A DNA stretch of 64,000 nucleotides from Opisthocomus hoazin (Eukaryota > Chordata > Aves > Opisthocomiformes > Opisthocomidae): the NCBI RefSeq assembly GCF_030867145.1, contig NC_134418.1, positions 56,581,682-56,645,681 on the forward strand, given 5' to 3'. The position numbers and the translations under genes were made by a program. A model generated the notes under the pieces. That model was not told where the DNA came from, searched no databases, and was given only the letters and a program-made list of their open reading frames with translations. Shown one piece after another: positions 1 to 58,000 of this stretch (its first letter is position 1; each line of letters starts with the position of its first letter).

Positions 1-762
1 GAAGGACGGGATGCCATCCAGAGGGACCTGGACAAGCTGGAGAGGTGGGCCTGTGTGAACCTCATGAGGTTCAACATGGCCAAGTGCAAGGTCCTACACC
101 TGGGTCGGGGTAATCCCCGCTATCAATACAGGCTGGGGGATGAAAGGACCGAGAGCAGCCCTGCTGAGAGGGACTTGGGGGTACTGATAGACGAAAGGCT
201 GGACATGAGCCGGCAATGTGCACTGGCAGCCCAGAGGGCCAACCGTGTCCTGGGCTGCATCAAGAGAAGCGTGGCCAGCAGGTCGAGAGAGGTGATTCTG
301 CCCCTCTACTCTGCTCTGGTGAGACCTCACCTGGAGTACTGCGTTCAGCTCTGGAGCCCTCAGCACAGGAAGGACATGGAACTGTTGGAGTGGGTCCAAA
401 GAAGGGCTACAAAAATCATCCGAGGGCTGGAGCACCTCTCCTATGAGGACAGGCTGAGAGAGTTGGGCTTGTTCAGCCTGGAGAAGAGAAGGCTGCGGGG
501 AGACCTGATTGCAGCCTTTCAGTACTTAAAGGGAGCCTATAGGAAAGGTGGGGACAATCTTTTTAGCAGAGACAACAGTGACAGGATGAGGGGTAATGGT
601 TTTAAACTAAAACAGGGTAGGTTTAGGATAGATATAAGGAAGAAATTCTTTACAATGAGGGTTGTGAAACACTGGAACGGGTTGCCCGGAGAGGCAGTGG
701 AGGCCCCATCCCTGGAAACATTCAAGACCAGGTTGGACAGGGCTCTGAGCAACCTGATCTAG
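1..762 (+). pseudogene. CR1 ORF2 C-terminal segment (reverse transcriptase), 5' part outside window
   Basis: An uninterrupted frame runs from base 1 to a TAG at 760-762, 253 codons. It begins just downstream of where the catalytic FADD box would lie and covers the thumb and C-terminal part of the CR1 ORF2 protein (blocks such as [18 protein letters not shown] and [14 protein letters not shown]). The catalytic motifs and endonuclease are not in the window, so coding capacity cannot be judged. The frame is intact here, which suggests a fairly young copy. It is a transposon relic and not a host gene. Confidence 0.85.
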
Positions 763-848
763 TTAGTGGTGTCCCTGCTCGCTGCGGGGAGGTTGGACTA
801 GATGACCTTAGGGGTCCCTTCCGACCCAAAACTTTCTATGATTCTATG
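1..848 (+). mobile_element. CR1 LINE fragment, 3' end
   Basis: This is the 3' part of a chicken-repeat-1 (CR1) non-LTR retrotransposon. The window edge cuts it on the left. It encodes the end of the ORF2 reverse-transcriptase region, followed by a short 3' UTR ending in ATTCTATG-type octamers at about 834-848, the usual CR1 3' terminus. It is intergenic and in the same orientation as PAPSS1. CR1 copies are normally 5' truncated, but whether this one is cannot be seen here. Confidence 0.95.
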
Positions 849-1407
849 TTACAATTGATGTCTGGAAGCTGCTCAAAATTATCTTGTATATTTTTGAATA
901 TTCTAAAGCTTGATTTAAATATGTTGTACCAATTGATATATTGGGACAGATTATCTGATGAAACACTATATAAAAAAGAAAATATCAGACATAATAATTT
1001 TTTCAATATTATGATTAGAGAAATAATTTTTCTTTTAAAAGTTGTTTTTTTCCCCTGCAAATTTGTACATCTATTTGGAATATAACCTAAGATGAAATCT
1101 AATAGTTTTGCTAATGTGGTCAGTAGCTCAGATTTTACTGGAGATTGAAACTGTATGGTATCTCTCTGAGAATGTTAAATAATGCACATTTGGGCCCTTA
1201 CTATATGTTTGAGATTGATTGGTATTAGATAGTACAGCTGGCTATGCAGAAGCTAGCTCAATAGAGAAATATTTTCTATGGCATTATCCCTATGTAGAAT
1301 TGAAAGGATTTCCCTATGACGTGGTCTGATCAGCATTTCTGTATGTAGAATTTGCTCTGGGCTGTCAGTCCTTCTTCATTGGCATTATGTGAGTGTAGGC
1401 TGCTTTG

Positions 1408-1475
1408 TCTAAAACATCTTCTGTGCTCAAAGCCTGGTTTCCTCAACCTTCAAATCAGAATCCAACACAATTTCT
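1408..1475 (+). repeat. Dispersed duplicate, copy A
   Basis: A segment of about 68 bp containing CTGTGCTCAAAGCCTGGTTT and CTCAACCTTCAAATCAGAAT recurs in the same orientation at 2763-2829 with a few substitutions. Similarity fades quickly on both sides. It may be a piece of an old interspersed repeat or a local duplication. The family is not recognised. Confidence 0.75.
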
Positions 1476-2762
1476 TTAACTTGTCCCTGTGCTGCCTATA
1501 AAGATTCTAGTAATTCCTTTTTAACAATCACCTCCATTTTTATGTAATTTCCCTTTTTGAAATTTAGCACAACAGTAGTGGATGTTTTGGTTTTGTTGCT
1601 CCTATAAGAATATTAAATCCAAAGCTATTATGGTAATTTTACAGAGTAGCTCTTTGACAGGAAGTATTCAGTATCATCAACTCAAGGATGCTAAATCCTG
1701 GTGGTTCTTCCAGAGGTAGAGTGGATCTTCTTTTTGCGGGCTCAGCCTTGCCAAAGATTTAGCTCATAATATAATTTCTGCCATCATTCTCTTACCAGAC
1801 TTTTAACATTCAGTAAGGGGGCACAGGCACAGAGCACACCATAGAGCAAGGTTGCAAGAGCATCTGCTGTCACGAGAACAGTTTTTGAACTCAGGTTGGA
1901 AGCAGATTAAGAAAAAACACCAATTCATCAGAGACTGTTTATTGATTTTAATTTCACTAAAGGCTCCCACAGAAATTTGCTTTTGAAGTTCAGAAAACAC
2001 CTGGCTTGGCTATCTAAATCAATCCATCGTGAAAGACTGCAGCAAAGTGGAATTGGAACTTCGCTCTTAATAGCCATGCAGAACTTACACGTAACCTCAC
2101 AAAAAATTCATAGGCTGTTGTTCATTTTCCCCAAACTTTTGTGTAAATTAACATATCTTTGCTTCCTGTGTTTAAAGAATGCTCTTCTCATCTCCCTCTT
2201 TAACAGTTTAAGAAGGTTAAGATGTTAGAGAGGCAAATGCGTGGGCAGTTCTGGGTGGACTTATATGTCAGACTTCTGTACACCAAAAATATGTTTACAT
2301 TTTCACTGAAACAGCATTGACAAGAACTGGTTAAATATGACATATGGTTGTGACATTAGCCTCTGTAAAATACGTAAAAGTTGGTTGTTGCCTGATATAC
2401 CTCATCTACACATGTGGCTTTATTATACAATTAATATTTTACTATACTATATACGCATATGTTTGTATACTTTATTTTAGAATGTTCGTGTAACCACAAA
2501 AGGTGATCTGTTTTAGGAATTGCTGTTCAGAATGTCTTTTATTGCCTCTATGTCATCTGTCTGACCACCAGTGTTTACATTTGCAGTCACGCTTCAGATT
2601 TCACTAGTATATGGTCCATTTGTCAGGTTTGTTTGCACTATTCTGTGGAAGGAATCATGCTACTCCCTGCCTTCAGCCTGTTTGGGCTGTATTGTGCACA
2701 CATCTTCATTAGTACCACTGCATTCTCTTCTCTTGTGGTTTTCCAAACTGTAAATACCGTTG

Positions 2763-2829
2763 CCTAAAACTTCACCTGTGCTCAAAGCCTTGTTTTCTCA
2801 ACCTTCAAATCAGAATGCAACAGAGTTTT
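2763..2829 (+). repeat. Dispersed duplicate, copy B
   Basis: Partner of 1408-1475, same orientation and about 1.35 kb away. The shared core includes CTGTGCTCAAAGCC and CTCAACCTTCAAATCAGAAT. No longer flanking homology is visible by eye. Confidence 0.75.
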
Positions 2830-3789
2830 TTTAGAAACTAGGTGGCAAAAAAATCCCATGATGAGATGGAACTCCTTGCCGGCAAGCAGTTGACCAAGGC
2901 AAAACTCGGGTGCAGACCATTTACAAAAAGCCTTGCTCCCAGTCAGTGTGTGAGTATTACAGGGAAGACAAACGTACCTGTAAGAAGTCACCTGCATAGT
3001 TAACTGCCCGTGTTTTTTGATTTAATTTACAACAACTGCAAACTACCTTCTTCCTACTATTGTCTCTCAGACGGCAGAATGAACGGTACCAATCTATATC
3101 AATACAGTCAGAATAAAGTGATAGTAGAATTTAAAAAGAATGTGATTGTGTCCTGGCTTTGGTTAAAAGAGAACCATTTAGCAAATACCGTTTAGAATTA
3201 CTCTTCAGCCATGGAAAACAACGATGTTGTGCAAAGCGCAGTTAACTAAGCCTGCCCTAGACGCAACTGCATAGTCACCAGGGGGAAGTCCTCAACTCGC
3301 TGTTCCACTGCAGTATGCTGGTTCTCTTTCCATGCCTGGGAGAGAACGTTGTGCAATAGATTTTGCTAATTAAAATCCAGGCCCTGCCTCTGACGCTGTT
3401 TTCGATGGTCAAAATGTCCGTGTGCAGCCAGGGACCATCTGCTGAACAGCTACTTGCAGGGCAGCGTCCTGGGCAGCCTTGTCATTCAAGTCAAGCCTAA
3501 ATAAAAAACTGCAACTGTTGTATTTCTTGGTTACGTTGTGTTAATTCTGTCTGACATTCTAATTGCCTAAGAGCATGTCTAATTATTTGTCCTGGTTTCA
3601 GAGAGGTTATCTACCTTGCATAAGGATTTTAAGCTTTTAACCTGGATTTTAAAATATGCCTTAAAACCAACAACTTTGTATCTTTGGAAGGATGTCTTTC
3701 TGATAGAGCAGGAGTAAACATTCATCCACAAAGAAGGCCTTTTTATTCCCTGCTTAAACTGTCAGCGACCAATCTACACCAAGATTGTA

Positions 3790-3974
3790 AACGGGCTAAT
3801 ATTTTTACAGTAAATGCAACTTGTGTTAGTACAGCACCATTTCCACCTTGATTAGCACGTCAGTGCTGAAGCAATTCCTTTCTTGAACTGATACAAATGG
3901 ACTAATATTTATACAGTAACTCCTGTTAGCACGGCATCATCTCCACCTTGAGATTAGCCCTCGAGCGCCAAAGC
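3790..3974 (+). repeat. Diverged tandem duplication upstream of the PAPSS1 CpG island
   Basis: Two copies, at 3790-3872 and 3896-3974, share the order CTAATATTT-TACAGTAA, TGTTAG-AC-GCA-CAT, TCCACCTTGA and ATTAGC, ending in AAGC. The offset is about 104 bp, and small indels separate them. The array ends about 100 bp before the CpG-rich promoter. No protein or known repeat is recognised in it. Confidence 0.75.
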
Positions 3975-4517
3975 AGGCGTGGAAGCTGAGGATCCAAGAA
4001 CTTCTGGTTCTAAGTTCCCAGCAGGAGACATCCCCTAGAATGCAGCACCGGCTCAGCTGTGTTTGTCGGGGACGCCCTTGTCGGGTGGGAGATCCGCCGA
4101 GACAAGCCTCGGCCTGCCAGCTCACGCACGACTGCCTGACCACCGGCGCCCGCCCCGCTGCTCCGCGGAGCTTCGCCGCCTCCCAGCTGAGGCGCCTCTC
4201 CCTCCCCCCCCCCGGCCGTGTGGTAACTGGGTGGCTGCGGGGAGCTGCGGGGTCCTGGCAGCGGGAGCAGGCCTCGCACTGCTGCAGCCGCCTCCCTCTC
4301 CGGACGAGCGGGGCTGGCTGCGCAGCCCACGGCGCCGCACCGCGCAAGGGGCAACGCCTGCACGCCGCCGCCCGCGGGGAGCGCCGGGCGTGAACGCGCC
4401 GGGCCCGGCCGCGGCACCGGGGCAGACCCCGCCGCCCGCCAGGGGCAGCAGCGAGCGGCCGGGCGGAAGCCGCTGCCTCCCGTGGCCGCCGCCCACCCCG
4501 CCGCGCGTCACGGCGCA

Positions 4518-4527
4518 GCGCACGCGC
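4518..4527. promoter_or_regulatory. NRF-1-like motif
   Basis: GCGCACGCGC matches the core of the NRF-1 consensus (GCGCAYGCGC). It lies about 220 bp upstream of the start codon in the CpG island. Occupancy is an inference. Confidence 0.45.
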
Positions 4528-4626
4528 CTGGGTGAGGCCCGGCCCGGCCCCTCCCTCCCTGCTTCCCTGCCTCCCGCCCCCCCGCCGGGCCGCGGCCCCT
4601 CCCTGCACCACCTTTGGCCAAGCGGC

Positions 4627-4634
4627 GGGCGGGG
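4627..4634. promoter_or_regulatory. GC box (Sp1/KLF type)
   Basis: GGGCGGGG about 115 bp upstream of the ATG, next to the palindrome TTGGCCAA at 4614-4621. It is a typical proximal element of TATA-less promoters. Binding is not shown by sequence. Confidence 0.45.
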
Positions 4635-4745
4635 ACGGGCAGACGGCACCGCTCCCCGGCGGCGGCAGCAGCAGCTTCATCCGCGACGAGCATCAGTGGG
4701 GAAGGCGCGTCCTCTGCCTCCCTTCCTCCTCCCGCTGCCGCCGCC

Positions 4746-51852
<47,107 letters not shown>

Positions 51853-52503
51853 GCCTCTTATTAACTGCAGATCAACCTTTGACGCCTGATTTATTTGTGA
51901 GAAGGGGACCACACAGTCACCGTTCCTGTTGCTTTGTTGTGGTGTCTGTCAGGAAGTTCTTTTCTGAAAACAGACTCTTTCACCCTAACTTAGCATCATT
52001 CTTTGCCTGTCCTTATGGGTTCTATTATGTCCTGGCACCTAACTAGCTGCCGGTTTTAATGTCTTCTCTTTTATTACAGTTAATATTCTTGCAGTAGGAT
52101 TTTTAACTCTTGTCTTTTTTTGTATTTTACTGCCTCTGTCCTATGAGTTCTGCAGCTGTTAAATAGATGCAGCTTTCTTCATATGTTATTTAAACTGCTG
52201 GGTAGTCTCTGGTTTTAGTAGTTTGTAGGAGAAAATTTAATGGTTAGACCCTTAATTATGGATAGATTGTCTAGAAATTGAAAAAGTAAATAAGTTTTAA
52301 AACATCCATAAAAGTGTCCTCATCTTTATCTCATCATCATATCCAGAAGCACTTAACGTTGATTTCTCACTATATGTAATCAAAAAGCAGAGTTTTTTAT
52401 GTAGCATAATTAAACTTCTTTGCTTCTTTGTCTAGTTTTGGGGTTTGTTGATTTGTCCGGCGATTCTCTTCTGCTGTCGACCTGTGAAGATGGCCAAGTA
52501 ATG

Positions 52504-52509
52504 AATAAA
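52504..52509 (+). terminator. Poly(A) signal, proximal
   Basis: AATAAA 652 nt after the stop codon, followed within 60 nt by T-rich and TGT-rich sequence (TTTTTTTGTATGTGCTTGTTG), which suits a downstream element. Confidence 0.65.
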
Positions 52510-52722
52510 AGAAAATATCTGGTTTTCACTTTGAATTGATAACTAATCTAGATTTTTTTTTTTGTATGTGCTTGTTGTTATAGGTGTCAGTAGGACAACA
52601 GAGAATGTTTTATTTCGTTTGATACAACTTGCCGGTTTTTTGTTCCAGATACACTTGTTTAGCCTACTACAGCTTTAAAAAAAGTATAGCAGACCAACCT
52701 TGAATTCATGTTTAATTATTGC

Positions 52723-52728
52723 AATAAA
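52723..52728 (+). terminator. Poly(A) signal, distal
   Basis: AATAAA followed directly by an A run to 52739. The genomic A run would confuse oligo-dT-primed cDNA ends, so use of this site needs care to confirm. Confidence 0.5.
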
Positions 52729-54509
52729 AAAAAAAAAAATAAAAAAGCTTAGAGGCATTTCCTGTGGTACAAATGCTTAGTCCTGAGGTTAATTTTCTGG
52801 CTATTTTTCAAGGTCTCCAAAGACTAATCTCCTTCTCTTGGCTCAGCTTTGCTTGCATGAAAGACAAAGCATATGTTCTTCTAGGATTCTTCAAAAACCC
52901 TAAAGTTGGTTAATTCAATATGTGAAACATAAACTGCTAAAGGAAAACGTAAAAAATGAGAAGTAAAACACTTCTTTAAGTGTAAAGTAACACTGACCTA
53001 TTTGGATATTTTCAAGCATTTGCAGATAATCAGCGGAACCGTCATAACCCTTCTTAGACTATTAGCTAGAAACTGTCTCATATCCTTCTGACAGAAACTT
53101 ACTTTTCTGTTGTTAAACGGTGTATATAGGAGGAACCAGCTCAAAATTGTTTTTAGAGTGTGGATACCAGCCTGCTACCGAACCTAGATAAAGCATATGT
53201 TCGCCTAGACTTTTTTTGGACAGGAGGAAGGTTGTGGTGAGGAGACCTGTGTAATGAATGGGACAAATGCTGCTTGCAATCTTTGTTTACTTGTTCACAG
53301 TAGTATTTAAGACAAATGCTTTGAGAATTACTTCCTGCTCTTTTCTTCCTCTGTCTCGCTGAAGAGATGTAGAAGGTATCTTTTAATGCGATTCTTACCT
53401 CTGGTAGAAAGTAAGGCAGAATTAGGGAAATACAAGAGGCATGTTTCTTAGCGAACCATGATTACTGGAGACTGTGTTTTGGTAGTGTAAAGCTTATTTC
53501 TTCAGAATTTCTGAACAGATTTTTCTTCAAACTTGGCTTTCTTTTTAGTTTATATCAGTATGTAGGATGTGTGAAATCCAGGAGAAGGAGTCAGTTCATT
53601 GTGTGCAGCTGTTATGCAAAACTTCAAGTTTAACTATGAAGGTGAATGAGAGTTATCAGCTGCTAAAATGTGATTTGCTGTTGGAAGTTGGAGTTTGGAC
53701 TTTTTGCTGTCAGGTTTGATTCTTCTGCTAGTTACGATGAAAGATAATAAAAATATTTTGGCAGAATAGCAAACACAGGTGAAAGTCTACAGAAGTTAAT
53801 GTTTTAAAAATTCTATGTGTGCTGTATGAAGTCCAGAAAATAAGTGGGAGCGGTGAGCATCAATGTGAATCATTCTGCAAAGTGAATTTAGAAGCAGGAA
53901 TGTCTTCAAGCAAATTAAGAGTAATAACAAGCAGATCTAGTTTTCGTACTTAACTGGTTTGATGCTGAGACCCTGCTCTTACAGTGCTTCTGGAAAGCAT
54001 TTCTTGCAAGGCTCTTTATTAAAGAAGCTTTCAGGTTTATTCTAACTTTAAGCCAACAGCCACAGCATTTCCAGCATAATGTCAGTTAAGAACAAGCGCA
54101 GCTGGTCTATTTGTGGGCAGGGCTTTCTCTATACAACAATATTTTCCTGTATCATATGGATTTTCACTGTAGAGTTCAAAATTTTCCTCTTATCTGCAGC
54201 TGCCTTATTTAAGGAAGCCGTACTTATAGGAAAGGGCTACCCCAGAAATTATTCTTTTGCCAGTGTCTCTCTCTCTTTATCATTTCTCTGCCTTATCTCA
54301 GTGGTAGCGTTGTCAATTGGCCAGTCCTAACATGTTGTGCTTAACAGTAGGTTCAGCTTCATTAAGCGTGCTATTGTGTTTGAGGCTTTTCTGAGAAAAG
54401 TTGGATGTCTTCCAGGAGGCAGCAACAAGACTGTGGCTGTTGCACCCAGCACTTGTCTTCCCACACCTGCACTGTCACCAAAGAGCAATGACCTCAGGAA
54501 CATGCCATG

Positions 54510-54573
54510 CAAAAGTAATAATACTCTTGAACCATGTGATGGCTATGAAAACAAGCAGGACCTAACTTTCCAG
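54510..54573 (+). repeat. Downstream direct duplicate, copy A
   Basis: The segment with AAAGTAATAATACTCTTGAACCAT and, 40 nt on, CTAACTTTCCA recurs in the same order at 54985-55046 with roughly three of four bases matching by eye. The family is unknown. Confidence 0.55.
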
Positions 54574-54984
54574 CTGGGAAAATAAAAAGCTCTATTGTCT
54601 CATTTCTGCAGTTCCTAAAACAACTCTTTTTGACTGGAAAAATACTGATATGTACATGAATCATGAATCTAAGCAGTTATATAGGTGTGTTCTTTTCTTG
54701 TGAAGAACAGAAAAATCAAACGATCCAAGTGTGTCCTTTTTCTCTTGATTATTGAATCAAAATGACCTTTAGGAGTTTTAGTCTGTTCATTCAGATGAAA
54801 AATGTCAAAAAGTGTTCCCCCTGCCTCCCACCTTCTGCCTCTACATTGATCTACCTTATAAATGGTTCTTTACCTGCTACTGTTGCACAGGATAATTTAT
54901 GGCTATTGTCCTGTGCTTTTGTACGGTCTCTGGATGATTATTCACTTCTAGCTGATCATTCTGATGTTTTGGGCATGTGATATA

Positions 54985-55046
54985 TGAAAGTAATAACACC
55001 CTTGATCCATACGGCTGATACAAGGACAATCTGGACCCAGCTTTCC
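54985..55046 (+). repeat. Downstream direct duplicate, copy B
   Basis: Partner of 54510-54573, about 475 bp downstream, containing AAAGTAATAACACCCTTGATCC and CCAGCTTTCCA. Similarity beyond the core is uncertain. Confidence 0.55.
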
Positions 55047-58000
55047 AAAATACAGGGATTAATGAGGCAGGTGAAGATTACCAAACCATAATCCTTGGGG
55101 TTAAATAAATGGCACAAAATTACTGTGTCTCCTAGGTGAAATGATTAATTCCAGATGACTTTGATTCCTGCAGTGCCTATGAGTAATGTAAGTAAAAGGC
55201 AAGTTTTTTCTAAAGAACCTCATAGCTGAGAATTCTGTTTTCTTGTGTGAGCTGCTGTATGCCTGTTTTTGACTAACATGAATATTCAGGGTAACTTTTT
55301 AAGTGAAGATCTACGGGTTATGATGGAAAAATGGTAGCTGGATGCTGACGTCTGTCTGATTTTTTTTTTTCTTTCAATAAGGGATCTGAGCACAAACAAA
55401 TCGGTAATACATCAAAGATGCGAAACGGAAAAGGTGGGCTAGGTCACAGGTTTATTTAGATCCACTTTGGAGCTGACCAAGCTTCTACATCTGGAGTCAT
55501 TCAGTAAAGTCAGGAGGGGGAGGAAATGAGTGAGTGTCTTGGCATGGTGGTGATGGTGGTGGTGGAAGTAGAACACAGCTACCGTGAGTTGTGTAGCCAA
55601 TACTGTAATTAGCTTGAGTTTGGACCTTCCTTGCATTTCCTATTTCTGTTATTTCAAAAAGTTCAACAGGTGGGTCACATAGAGGGTTAAAGTTGCTGCC
55701 TTTCCATGCTACAAAAAGAACAGAAATTGCTTTGAGCATCCTGACCAAATACTAACAGAGTAGTCCAGATCCTTTTCCTTTCATGATGGATTAAACGTGC
55801 TAATCAATGTATTACCCCTTTCCCTGTAAATGTTGACAGCTTCAAAAACAAGTGTGAGTGTCACTTTCAGTATTGACGCACATGGCATCCCTTGTATTTC
55901 TGGTCACGGACCTTTAAGTTTTTCTGCTAGACATTGTAGGAACACAGAAAAAAGCTCTCATCTGTGCCTCCCTGTGAGTCAGAAGATAAGTTTACTGCGT
56001 CTATGGCACCATCTTCAAAGACAGGGAAAGAGAAGACTATTCCTTCACTTAATATAGGAGAATCCACAGGAAAAAATAAGATGGAAGCTGAATTTCCATT
56101 TAACTTTGCATGTGTATCTGTTTATCCATCTATAGGAACGGGATGTGGTGCTTGAACACTAGTGAGAAATGTGTAAGAATGGTATTCTACTCCTCAAACC
56201 TGGCACAGAATCCTTCACCACCACCTGTAAAATAATAAGGACTTCAGCCTGGAATGAGATGGCCAAATTAAATGCTAGAATGAAAGCAACTGATAGCTCA
56301 GTATTAACATTTTGATGTTCTTTATGAATTGGTCTCGGAAACATGCTTACCAAAGCTCCTGATTTAGATGCTTTTAAAGAGGAGCATGACTATAGTTCCA
56401 TTTTTTTTATGTTTACAGTTTTTTACAAGGTGGAGCTGTGCGGCTAAACTGCCAAGGATATGTTTAAAGCCTTCAATGGCCAATTCATTGGGTATGAGAG
56501 TGCCTTGCCAGCAGCCAAACAGGTGAAAGGTAAATGTGATTTAAAGGAAGACTGTGCTGAGGTTTCTGCTCAGTTGTGTTGTTTTACCTTGAAGAAAGCC
56601 TGAGGGCTGAAATAGCAGGGCCTCTTTTGAATTTGCTTTCTTATTTCACAAAAAACTTGGATTATGAATATAGCTGGATTTTTTTACTAGGCGTTTGAAG
56701 TGTCCATTGAAGGGTTTTCTTTGTGTCTCCTGCAAGCTCTCTGTCTGCTCTTGTGGTATTAGGATTTTTTTTACCTGTATCCCTTTTCATTATTTAGTCT
56801 TTATTAAAATCACTTTTTTCTTCTTTATTGGAGGGTATATGTGTGTACGAGACAGTATCATGCCTTCGACATTACCAGAGCTGTTTGTCCTAGAAACCTC
56901 ATCTTGATACCATTTTGAAGCTGAGGGGGGAATGCAACTACATGGAAAGCTAGAAAACAAGGCTTTAAAGCCACATCTGGAATTCTTAGACAGTAAGTGG
57001 CTCCAACTTAAAATAGAGAATACAGAAGTTTTGTATGCCATAAAACTTAAGGAGCCTTGGATTTAGTATAAGGACTGTCACCTGACCTTCATATTAAAAT
57101 CCAACTACACAATGCTTTGAATTATGATTGTAGTTAGAATGCTGCCCATCTATGGTATGAAAAGAGAATAAAAAATACCAGTTTCAGTATAAACTTCAAG
57201 GGAGTGGAAATAGTGCCCAAGTCTTGCTTTTGTCCTCTGCAAACACAGCTGTTTTGTCTGTGGAGTCCTACACTCATCATGCTAAATTGCATTGTATGAG
57301 AAGAGTACAAATGTTTTGGCCATATCCACTTATTTTCATCTCATAACAGCAGTGTATGATTGCAAGTAAAAGTCTTGCAGTCTAAGCTGTGAGTTTTCAG
57401 TATTGCTGGACAACTGCAGATCTCTAGACTTTCCATCCAGATGACCTGTGGCTGAATTTTTGTGGTCTAAATCAATTATTTCTGTAATGATTGATAGTAA
57501 AGTTTGTTGCAATAATTGTGATGAGACAGATGAGAGACACCACTATCTACGTGTTAATATTCCCTGAATGTTGCTGGTGCATTTTATTTATTATAAAACA
57601 TGACATTTTGTTCAGGAGGACAAACCCACTCCTCTAACACGGAAATATTTCTCTGATTTCAGGAGTCCTCCTCAGGGAAAGAGAAAATACTTATGCTTTT
57701 GTGCTATTAATTTGATTTCATCAACAGCTTTCTTAAAGGCTTAAGTGGAAGCAGAAGAGACTCGCTGACCCTTAAACATCGGGTTCAAATGAGTTGTTCA
57801 CTGCAGAAAGGTAAACTGCAGCCAGATAGTCCACAGAAGGTTGTTTCCTGGATTGCACACGTGTCGTTGAGTTTTGCATGTTCATAGTTCATCTGGCACC
57901 TGTGAAAAACAGTATTTTGATGATTTGATTGAATTGTTTCCAGACAACGAAGACACTCAAAAGACAAGATCATGTTTAAGCATATCTTTCCACTAGGAAA

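Larger units (their letters stand above)
849..4069. other. 5' flanking intergenic region
   Basis: AT-rich DNA with no open frame that looks coding. It holds two pairs of diverged duplicated segments, listed separately. In mammals the upstream neighbour of PAPSS1 is SGMS2, but no exon of it is recognisable here. Confidence 0.7.
51853..52750 (+). other. PAPSS1: PAPSS1 3' UTR (extent estimated)
   Basis: It begins after the TAG at 51850-51852. Two AATAAA signals bound it: use of the first would give a 3' UTR of roughly 680 nt and use of the second about 890 nt. No other coding content is seen. Confidence 0.7.
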
